DNA of 32,733 nt. Source: an uncultured Rhodospirillales bacterium. GTDB taxonomy: Bacteria; Pseudomonadota; Alphaproteobacteria; Acetobacterales; Acetobacteraceae. Numbering within the stretch: position 1 is the stretch's first letter; every line of letters begins with the position of its first letter. Location: NCBI GenBank assembly GCA_903823665.1, contig CAIJTR010000188.1, positions 1 to 32,733 on the forward strand, in the 5' to 3' direction. Of this stretch, positions 26,877-32,733 are shown in pieces. Position numbers and translations under genes: made by a program. The notes beneath the pieces were generated by a model, which saw only the letters and a list, made by a program, of their open reading frames with translations, searched no databases and was not told the origin of the DNA.

Positions 26877-27898
26877 TGTGGTTCGCCGTTCCCGGTGATC
26901 TCGAGCTGCCCACTGGCGGGTATGAGTATGCGCGGCGGGTGTTGGAGGGGGTTCCGGGGCTGCGGCACTTGCAGCTTCCGGGTGGCTTTCCGGTGCCGGG
27001 TGATGCGGAGTTGCGTGAGACGGCTGGACTTCTGGCCGGGATTCCGGCGGATGATGTGGTGCTGTTTGACGGGCTGGCGCTGGGGGCGATGCCGGGGTGG
27101 TGCCTGGACGCGCTGAGGGCCCGGCTGGTGGCGCTGGTGCATCATCCGTTGTGTTTGGAGACTGGGGTGGCTGCGGCGGCGCAGGCGGCGCTTCGGCGGT
27201 CTGAGACTTTGGCGCTGGCGCGGGCGGCGCATGTGATTACGACGAGCCGGAGCACCGCTGATTTGCTGGTGCGCGATTTCGGGGTAACGGCGGAGCGGCT
27301 GAGCGTGGCGGAACCGGGCACGGCCCCTGCCCTGCGTGCGGCCCGCGTTGGTTCGCCGCAGCATTTGCTGAGTGCGGGGGCTGTGACGCCGCGCAAGGGG
27401 TATGATGTGCTGGTGGAGGCGCTGGCGGGGCTGGGTGATCTTGATTGGCGGCTGACGATTGCCGGTGATCTGACGCGCAATCCCGCGTGCGCTGCTCTCC
27501 TGGCTGAGGCAGTGGCGGTGCATGGGCTTGGTGGGCGGGTGACGTTGACGGGGACGATTTCCGACACCGCGATGGCCGAGCTTTATGCTGGGGCGGATGT
27601 GTTTGTTTCCTCTGCTCACCACGAGGGTTACGGCATGGCTGCAGCCGATGCGCTGGCGTATGGCCTGCCGTTGGTGGTGACGCGGGCCGGGGCGTTGAGC
27701 GACACCATTCCGGCGGATGCTGCGGTGGTTTGTGCGCCGGGTGATGTGGATGGGTTACGGCGGGCTTTGGCTTTGATGCTGACGGATGCGGTGACGCGGG
27801 AGCGTTGTGCCGAGGCGTCGTGGCAGGCGGGGCAGCGCCTGCCGCGCTGGGCGGATACGGCGCGGATTATTGCGGGGGTGCTGGGGCGGGCCGGATAG
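26876..27898 (+). CDS. GT4-type glycosyltransferase
   Basis: 340 residues, two Rossmann lobes. The N-terminal lobe begins WFAVPGDLELPTGGYEYARRVLEG, where the GGYEY loop should face the acceptor. The donor lobe starts near LLSAGAVTPRKGYDVLVEAL and has SSAHHEGYGMAAADALAYGLP; the usual EX7E pair is E and D here. No membrane segment is visible. Its A overlaps the TGA of the pterin-synthase homologue, so it is translationally coupled to it, which suggests that it glycosylates a product of that operon and does not take part in general glycan synthesis. The frame is open upstream to 26849, but the ATG at 26876 is the natural start. The end overlaps convergent ogt by 32 bases. Confidence 0.85.
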   Translation: MWFAVPGDLELPTGGYEYARRVLEGVPGLRHLQLPGGFPVPGDAELRETAGLLAGIPADDVVLFDGLALGAMPGWCLDALRARLVALVHHPLCLETGVAAAAQAALRRSETLALARAAHVITTSRSTADLLVRDFGVTAERLSVAEPGTAPALRAARVGSPQHLLSAGAVTPRKGYDVLVEALAGLGDLDWRLTIAGDLTRNPACAALLAEAVAVHGLGGRVTLTGTISDTAMAELYAGADVFVSSAHHEGYGMAAADALAYGLPLVVTRAGALSDTIPADAAVVCAPGDVDGLRRALALMLTDAVTRERCAEASWQAGQRLPRWADTARIIAGVLGRAG

Positions 27899-28394
27899 CG
27901 GCGGCTTCGTGCTTGATGAGCCACTCCTTGCGGTGTAGTCCGCCGGCGTAGCCGGTCAGGCTGCCGTCGGCTCCGCGGAGGCGGTGGCAGGGGATGACGA
28001 TGGAGATGGGGTTGGCACCGTTGGCGGCACCGACTGCTCGGATGGCGGTGGGTTTGCCGAGGCGCTCGGCGAGCGTGCCGTAACTCAGGGTGATGCCGGG
28101 CGGGATGCGGCGAAGTGCTGCCCAGACTTCGCGTTGGAACTCTGTTCCTCCGGTATGCACCGTGATGCGGTCCAGCGCGTTCAGATCGCCATCGAAATAG
28201 GCTTGCACGTGCCGCCCCGCTTCGGTGGGCTGGGATGCGGCGACCAGTTGGAACGTGCCGTAATGCAGGCGCAGGAGGCGGTGCATTCGGTCTGTGTCAT
28301 CGTGAAAATCGAGGGCGCGCAACGCTTCGCCGTCGGTGATGAGCAGGAGCGTGCCGAGGGGCGAGGCCTGCTCGGTGAGGGTGAGGCGGATCAC
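27867..28394 (-). CDS. ogt: Methylated-DNA-[protein]-cysteine S-methyltransferase
   Basis: 175 residues. The protein repairs O6-alkylguanine by transferring the alkyl group to its own cysteine, C136, in the IPCHRLRG motif. The helix-turn-helix part before it (SYGTLAERLGKPTAIRAVGAANGANP) inserts into DNA, with the arginine finger R119. There is no N-terminal AraC-type Ada domain, so it is the constitutive Ogt type. The GTG start at 28394 overlaps the stop of the RibD-like gene in GTGA, so it is translationally coupled to it. The C terminus has an extra Ala/Pro tail where the gene overlaps the glycosyltransferase gene by 32 bases. Confidence 0.93.
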   Translation of the reverse strand: MIRLTLTEQASPLGTLLLITDGEALRALDFHDDTDRMHRLLRLHYGTFQLVAASQPTEAGRHVQAYFDGDLNALDRITVHTGGTEFQREVWAALRRIPPGITLSYGTLAERLGKPTAIRAVGAANGANPISIVIPCHRLRGADGSLTGYAGGLHRKEWLIKHEAAAIRPAPAPPQ

Positions 28395-29098
28395 TTTGCG
28401 CGCAGATCGCAGTCGAACAACACGTCACCGCCTTCGAAGACGTGGATTTTGGTGCGCGGGCGGGTGGCCTCGTTCATTGTCTCGATGGGGGCGAGTTCCA
28501 GGCCGGGTCTGCCGGAGCCGATGATGACGGGGGCTACCAGCACTTGCAGGCGGTCCACCACGCCGGCGTCGATGAAGCGGGAGATGGTGGTGGCACCGCC
28601 TTCGATGAGGATGCGTGAGAGGCCGAGGCGATGGAGTTCGGCCACCACGGATTGCGGGTGAATGACGCCATCTGTGGCCGGGACGACGACGCATTCCACG
28701 CCGGGCGGCAGATCGGTTTGGCAGGCGGTGATGCAGAGCCTGCGCACACCGTCACCGGCGTAGCATTTCGATTGCCACGGCGCGCGGCCGGACGGGTCTA
28801 GCACCACGCGGGCGGGGTGGCGGCCGGGCCTGCTGCGGACGGTGAGTTGGGGATTGTCGGCCAGAACCGTGCCGACGCCGACCAGCACGGCATCGACCGC
28901 GGCGCGCAGGCCATGCAAATGGTCGAGTGCGGCTGGGCCATTGATCCAGCGGCTGTGACCGGAGAGCGTGGCGATGCGACCGTCGAGGGACTGGCCGAGT
29001 TGGGCCACGACATAGGGACGATCCGGCGACGCCGCCGCGATGTCGACCAGACTTTGCGCTGCCAGATCGATCCGGTTTGGTGCTGGGTCCGTGCTCAT
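28391..29098 (-). CDS. RibD C-terminal-domain (DHFR-like) reductase
   Basis: 235 residues from the ATG at 29098. It has the reductase fold of RibD: PYVVAQLGQSLDGRIAT near 28-44, SRWINGPAALDHLHGLRA, DAVLVGVGTVLADNPQLTVR, and LSRILIEGGATTISRFID. The deaminase domain of bifunctional RibD is absent, so it is a stand-alone NADPH-dependent pyrimidine or pteridine-type reductase. Start codons at 29116 and 29170 are also possible; none has a clear ribosome site, so the N terminus is uncertain. No other riboflavin gene lies nearby. Its nearness to the pterin-synthase homologue suggests a related substrate, but it is on the opposite strand and coupled with ogt. Confidence 0.8.
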   Translation of the reverse strand: MSTDPAPNRIDLAAQSLVDIAAASPDRPYVVAQLGQSLDGRIATLSGHSRWINGPAALDHLHGLRAAVDAVLVGVGTVLADNPQLTVRSRPGRHPARVVLDPSGRAPWQSKCYAGDGVRRLCITACQTDLPPGVECVVVPATDGVIHPQSVVAELHRLGLSRILIEGGATTISRFIDAGVVDRLQVLVAPVIIGSGRPGLELAPIETMNEATRPRTKIHVFEGGDVLFDCDLRAK

Positions 29099-29206
29099 GC
29101 GGTTGCATATGGGCATGAAGCCGGTAAGCAGGAGGGGAGGCCCTACTAGAAATGGCAAAGAAAGTGACATATCGTTTCGCTAACGCCTAACTGGGGAGGA
29201 TGTAGC

Positions 29207-29800
29207 ATGCGCGCGACATTGGGATTTGCTTTGTGCCTTGGGGTTATCGCCACCACTGCCGCTGCACAGGACTTCCCCGCGCGAAAGCCCGGTTTATGGA
29301 CGCTCACGTCCACCACTGACGGTGCGGCAAATCAGATGGGCGACATGCAGATGTGTATGGACAACAGCACCGGCCAGCGCATGGCATCGATGAATGGCGG
29401 GCCGCCGGGCATGCAGCAGCGCTGCAGCAAGCAGGAACATCACATGGCGGGCAATCAGATGATTTCTGATTCCATTTGCGCGGTGGGCAACAGCACCTCG
29501 ACCACTCACACCGTGATCACGTTCCCGAACGACACGTCGTGGCATATGGACGGCACAACCAGCTACGCGCCACCGCTGAGTGGCAAAGCCAGCAGCAAAA
29601 TGACCCAGGATGCGAAATGGATGGGCCCCTGCCCCTCTGGCATGGTGGCGGGGGACATTCAAACCAGCAACGGCATGAAGTTCAATATGAACAATCCGTC
29701 GGGCACCATGCAGGGGCTGCCGCCGGGGATGCAGGGACGGCCTGGAATGCCGTCGGGTATGCAGGGAATGCCACCGGGGATGCCGCCGAAGCGGCCTTGA
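29207..29800 (+). CDS. Exported Met-rich DUF3617 protein
   Basis: 197 residues. A signal peptide (RATLGFALCLGVIATTAAA) is followed by FPARKPGLWTLTSTTDG, the usual opening of DUF3617, a family of small exported proteins of unknown function. Cysteines near MQMCMDNST, QRCSKQEHH, DSICAVG and MGPCPSG could form two disulfide bonds. The C terminus is a low-complexity tail of MQG, PPGM and MPSG units, and methionine is common throughout. Methionine-rich exported segments often bind copper(I), but that is an inference. A very good ribosome site (GGGAGGA, six bases before the ATG) fixes the start. Confidence 0.82.
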   Translation: MRATLGFALCLGVIATTAAAQDFPARKPGLWTLTSTTDGAANQMGDMQMCMDNSTGQRMASMNGGPPGMQQRCSKQEHHMAGNQMISDSICAVGNSTSTTHTVITFPNDTSWHMDGTTSYAPPLSGKASSKMTQDAKWMGPCPSGMVAGDIQTSNGMKFNMNNPSGTMQGLPPGMQGRPGMPSGMQGMPPGMPPKRP

Positions 29801-29854
29801 TCTTGCTTGATGTGCTCTGCCGCGTGAGGATGACGCCTTCCCAGGGAGCACATC

Positions 29855-30796
29855 ATGGAAATTCGTAATCTTGGCCGGTCTGGCCTGCGCGTGTCGGCGA
29901 TTGGGTTGGGCTGTAACAATTTCGGTGGCCGACTTGATCTGGCTGGCACCAAGACTGTGTTGCATGCGGCGTTCGATGCGGGAATTACGCTGTTCGACAC
30001 GGCGGACGTGTATGGCGACCGCGGCGGCTCTGAGACGCTGATGGGCCAGGTGATTGGGCCGATGCGGCATTCCATTGTGCTGGCCAGCAAGTTCTGCATG
30101 CCGATGGATGCTGCCGAGACGCTGAAGGGCGGATCGCGCCGGTATATCATGCAGGCGGTGGAGGCGTCGCTGAAGCGGCTGCAGACGGATTATCTTGACC
30201 TTTATCAGATGCACCGGATGGACCCGCTGACGCCGATTGAGGAGACGCTGCGAGCACTGTCCGATCTCGTGACGCAGGGGAAAATTCGTTACTTCGGCTG
30301 CTCCAACTTCACCGGCTGGCGGATGGTGGAGGCACAGTGGACGGCGAAGGCGCTGGGCATTCCGGGTTTTGTCTCGGCGCAGGATGAGTATTCGCTGGTC
30401 AAGCGTGACCATGAGGCGGATTTGATGCCGGCGCTGCGCGAGTATGGGCTGGGATTGCTGCCGTATTTCCCGCTGGCGTCTGGTCTGCTCACTGGCAAAT
30501 ATCGCCGCAATCAGCCAATGCCCGAGGGTGCGAGGCTGACCAACACGCAGCGGCTGGCGGAGCGGTATTTGTTCGAGCGCAACTGGGAGATTTCGGAAAA
30601 GCTGGCAGATTTTGCCGAGGCGCGCGGGCATAGCATGCTGGAACTGGCGTTCAGTTGGCTGCTGGCGCAGGAGCCGGTTTCCAGCGTGATTGCGGGTGCC
30701 ACCAAGACTGAGCAGATCACAGCCAACGTGGCCGCCGGCGGGTGGAAGCTTTCAGCCGAGGAACTCGCAGAGATCGATACGATTACCAAAGTGTAA
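29855..30796 (+). CDS. Aldo/keto reductase
   Basis: 313 residues, an NADPH-dependent (beta/alpha)8 barrel. The catalytic tetrad is visible as D48 (LFDTADVYG), Y53, K79 (VLASKF) and H120 (LYQMHRMDP). VSSVIAGATKTEQITANVAA near the end is the cofactor-phosphate-binding region. The protein belongs to the YajO/Tas-like part of the superfamily; the natural carbonyl substrate is unknown. AGGGAG lies six bases before the ATG. It follows the DUF3617 gene by 54 bases and ends in a terminator. Confidence 0.92.
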   Translation: MEIRNLGRSGLRVSAIGLGCNNFGGRLDLAGTKTVLHAAFDAGITLFDTADVYGDRGGSETLMGQVIGPMRHSIVLASKFCMPMDAAETLKGGSRRYIMQAVEASLKRLQTDYLDLYQMHRMDPLTPIEETLRALSDLVTQGKIRYFGCSNFTGWRMVEAQWTAKALGIPGFVSAQDEYSLVKRDHEADLMPALREYGLGLLPYFPLASGLLTGKYRRNQPMPEGARLTNTQRLAERYLFERNWEISEKLADFAEARGHSMLELAFSWLLAQEPVSSVIAGATKTEQITANVAAGGWKLSAEELAEIDTITKV

Positions 30797-30805
30797 GTGG
30801 AGCGC

Positions 30806-30844
30806 GCCGACGTTGCCGGTATGGGCGGCGTCGGCGGCCTTTTT
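30806..30844 (+). terminator. Terminator after the aldo/keto reductase gene
   Basis: GCCGACG (30806-30812) pairs with CGTCGGC (30829-30835), with an inner GCC/GGC pairing, and is followed by GGCC and five T residues. Confidence 0.8.
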
Positions 30845-30912
30845 CAGTAGACATTCAAGCCTGCCCGTGCCTGTAATTCAAACATTACACTTCATCTCGT
30901 TGCGGGGCAGAC

Positions 30913-32142
30913 ATGGCCGTCAAGAAGGGTGCGCAAGAGGCTAGTCAAGACGATGTTATGAGCGCCGCGGATTTGAAGCAGATTCTGGCCACGGCAAAGC
31001 GTGGCGAATCGCCCGCATGTGTTGTGGCACTGACCACATCAAAAGACGGGATTATTCTTGTTGATAAGCGGAAAAAACCAAAGGCGCTTCGCGCGGCGCT
31101 GATCAAGCTTGCCGATGCCACCGGGCTTGAACTCGCCAAACCCAGCATACGTTTTGGTCGTGCCACGGTGGACACCGACAATGCGCCGGGACTGCTCACC
31201 CTGACGGTGAACAAGGACCCGGCGGGCGGCATGGAACTTCACATTCTCAAGGTGCTGAAGAAATCCGGCTTCACCAAGGTGGAGATCACCACCGATACCG
31301 GCCTTGAGAACGAGCCTGAGGCGGATGATGCACAGGATGATGCGGCCTCTTCGGCTCCGTCTGGCGCGGCAACCCAGCCTTCGGATGACACACAAGACCC
31401 TGATGACGCGCAAAGCCCAGCGGAAGATGCGGTTACTCCTCCATCCGACACGGTCGTAGCAGCGGACCAGACCGGCCCCGCAGAAACGCAGCAAGATGAC
31501 AGTGCGACCAAGATTGCAGCGCTGACCAAGCAATTGACCGATCTCGTTAAGCAGATGATGCCCATTGTGGCCGCAGATCCAAGCCGGGTTCAGAGCCTGA
31601 AAGGGCTGGCCACCGCAGCCCAGACGGCCCTGAAATCCGGCGACGCCGACGCCGCAGGCCAAGCTGTGCAAAGCTTGAGCGAAGCGCTGGCACAACCGTC
31701 ACAGACCCAAGCCCAGGCACCGACCGACACGCCGGCCCAGGCACCCAACACCGCAGCGTTCGCCAAAGCACGTTTGGCATGGGTCGCCACGCGCAAAAAG
31801 ATTGAAGCCGACCTCGGCAAGCTGCACAGCGAAATGACCAAGGCCTATGACGGCCATGGCTTCGCCGCTGATCTGGACAAGGTGTTCCAGACCAAGGTGG
31901 AGCCTGTGCTTGGCTCGCTGGATGAAAGTCTGGCGGACAAGCTTGATGAGGTGACGAACAACAGCGACCCCGCCACGCACACCAAGCTGGTGGGTGAGGC
32001 GAAGAAGATCTTGCAAGACTATGAAAGCTATATCTCGCAAGAACCGCTGATTGCTCAGCTGGACGACAATCCGTTTGTGCCGCTGCAAATCGAAAAGACG
32101 CTGATGGCGACGCTGAAGGCACTTGAGAAGGTGATTGCGTAG
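30913..32142 (+). CDS. Unrecognised acidic protein with a Pro/Asp/Gln linker
   Basis: 409 residues, no signal peptide or membrane helix. Three parts can be seen. Residues about 15-130 form a mixed alpha/beta domain (ADLKQILATAKRGESPACVV to SGFTKVEITTDTG). Residues about 130-200 and 255-285 are low-complexity linkers rich in Asp, Pro, Gln, Ser and Thr, separated by a helical stretch (IAALTKQLTDLVKQMMPIV). Residues about 285-409 are helical and probably coiled-coil-like, ending in ISQEPLIAQLDDNPFVPLQI and TLMATLKALEKVIA. I do not recognise the family. The gene starts a new transcription unit after a terminator, and a second low-complexity gene follows 82 bases later, suggesting a functional pair. 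Confidence 0.75.
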   Translation: MAVKKGAQEASQDDVMSAADLKQILATAKRGESPACVVALTTSKDGIILVDKRKKPKALRAALIKLADATGLELAKPSIRFGRATVDTDNAPGLLTLTVNKDPAGGMELHILKVLKKSGFTKVEITTDTGLENEPEADDAQDDAASSAPSGAATQPSDDTQDPDDAQSPAEDAVTPPSDTVVAADQTGPAETQQDDSATKIAALTKQLTDLVKQMMPIVAADPSRVQSLKGLATAAQTALKSGDADAAGQAVQSLSEALAQPSQTQAQAPTDTPAQAPNTAAFAKARLAWVATRKKIEADLGKLHSEMTKAYDGHGFAADLDKVFQTKVEPVLGSLDESLADKLDEVTNNSDPATHTKLVGEAKKILQDYESYISQEPLIAQLDDNPFVPLQIEKTLMATLKALEKVIA

Positions 32143-32164
32143 GGTCGGCAGAAAAAACTGAGTG

Positions 32165-32198
32165 CTGGCCCACTGGGTTCGATATCCACGTGGGCCAG
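32165..32198 (+). other. 9-base-pair hairpin between the two low-complexity genes
   Basis: CTGGCCCAC and GTGGGCCAG form a perfect stem around a 16-base loop, in the 82-base gap, 27 bases before the next start. There is no T tract after it, so it may be a weak terminator, an mRNA-stabilising structure or an operator. Confidence 0.5.
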
Positions 32199-32224
32199 TT
32201 GCGTGAGTGTGCGAGAAGAAACAA

Positions 32225-32733
32225 ATGCCGACTCCTGAACAGGATGCGTACGTCGCCAGCACGTTCGGTGCCGATCCTGCAACCTATCCTCAATCCAATT
32301 CCCCTCAGGACCCCGCAGGCGGCGATCCCGCACCTGCGGACCAGCAGCAAACGCAGCAGCAGCCTGCGGATCAACCGGCTGACCCGCAGCCTTCGCAGCC
32401 CGATGCGCCACAGCAGCCGGATCAACCCGATCAGCCGGATCAGCCAGACGATCCAACGCAGCCGGATCAGCCGGACGATCCGACGCAGCCGGATCAACCT
32501 GATCAGCCGGACGATCCAACGCAGCCGGACCTGCCTGATCAGCCGGACGATCCAACGCAGCCGGATCAGCCTGATCAGCCAGACGATCCAACGCAGCCGG
32601 ATCAGCCTGATCAGCCGGACGATCCAACGCAGCCGGACCTGCCTGATCAGCCGGACGATCCGACGCAGCCGGATCAGCCGGATCAGCCGGACGATCCAAC
32701 GCAGCCGGATCAGCCGGATCAGCCGGACGATCC
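32225..32733 (+). CDS. Start of a gene for a Pro/Asp/Gln repeat protein (partial)
   Basis: The frame is open from the ATG at 32225 to the window edge (169 complete codons). After MPTPEQDAYVASTFGADPATYPQ the protein is Pro-, Asp- and Gln-rich and passes into tandem units of PDQPDQPDDPTQ. There is no signal peptide, so any export would have to be signalled at the missing C terminus, as in type I secretion. The ribosome site is weak (GAGAAG about seven bases upstream). The composition resembles the linker of the preceding protein. A long extended acidic stalk, or the N-terminal spacer of a large surface or secreted protein, would fit. The opposite strand also stays open in the repeats, but that is a by-product of the periodicity. 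Confidence 0.7.
   Translation, partial: MPTPEQDAYVASTFGADPATYPQSNSPQDPAGGDPAPADQQQTQQQPADQPADPQPSQPDAPQQPDQPDQPDQPDDPTQPDQPDDPTQPDQPDQPDDPTQPDLPDQPDDPTQPDQPDQPDDPTQPDQPDQPDDPTQPDLPDQPDDPTQPDQPDQPDDPTQPDQPDQPDD
32417..32733 (+). repeat. Tandem 36-base repeats encoding PDQPDQPDDPTQ
   Basis: The array runs to the window edge. After a longer first unit and one 27-base unit, the units are 36 bases and differ mainly by codon synonyms or by PDL for the first PDQ, in an alternating pattern. All unit lengths are multiples of nine, so the reading frame is always kept. The near-identity of the units points to recent expansion. Confidence 0.93.

Noticed and set aside
32055-32699. Long minus-strand frame through the repeat array encoding RPADQ-type repeats
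   Set aside because: It mirrors the 36-base periodicity of the plus-strand gene, runs over the hairpin and into the preceding gene, and has no start signals of its own.
32417-32733. Possible CRISPR array because of regular 36-base repeats
   Set aside because: There are no unique spacers; the units are directly adjacent, in frame and encode a simple peptide repeat.

Overview
The window looks like chromosomal DNA from a GC-rich alphaproteobacterium, most likely of the Acetobacteraceae. This rests on the gene complement and gene style: fabD-fabG-acpP-fabF-mltG in one run, a YibQ-type deacetylase followed by rppH, an L28 ribosomal protein of alphaproteobacterial type, and glycosyltransferases carrying the accessory domains that I associate with acetic-acid and acidophilic relatives. 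The family call is an inference; no rRNA or tRNA gene is present to test it. Coding density is very high, no gene-free stretch exceeds 300 bases, and many neighbours overlap by 1-4 bases.

Layout. 1-3240: the end of an unidentified gene, then yibQ-like, rppH and creA (all +), a small DUF4169 gene (-) and a dienelactone hydrolase (+). 3262-8174: a bidirectional terminator, then clpA, glpD and a class II glutamine amidotransferase, all on the minus strand. 8211-12640: a sigma70-like promoter followed by the type II fatty-acid cluster fabD-fabG-acpP-fabF and the murein transglycosylase mltG. 12681-20548: a surface-glycan island with a GT-like remnant, an NAD-dependent epimerase (-), a 1212-residue glycosyltransferase with a fourfold internal repeat, a family-2-type glycosyltransferase and a GT61-like gene of much lower G+C. 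20577-25445 (all -): a DUF3857/transglutaminase exported protein, a degenerate histidine-kinase-like protein, rpmB with its own promoter and terminator, and an OpgH-like glucosyltransferase. 25479-29098: a compact group of a BchC-like dehydrogenase, a divergent 6-pyruvoyl-tetrahydropterin-synthase homologue and a GT4 glycosyltransferase (+), meeting ogt and a RibD-type reductase (-). 29207-32733: a Met-rich DUF3617 protein, an aldo/keto reductase, an unrecognised acidic protein and the start of a gene encoding a Pro/Asp/Gln repeat, cut by the window edge.

The best candidate for an undescribed system is 25479-29098. The pterin-synthase homologue has lost the residues that define the known enzyme (one zinc histidine, the catalytic cysteine and the dyad histidine), yet it is locked in an operon with a dehydrogenase lacking zinc ligands and a glycosyltransferase, next to a RibD-type reductase. 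A pathway making a modified, perhaps glycosylated, pteridine-like compound is a reasonable inference but unproven. Second are the repeat-bearing giant glycosyltransferase and its neighbours, and third the repeat protein pair at the right edge.
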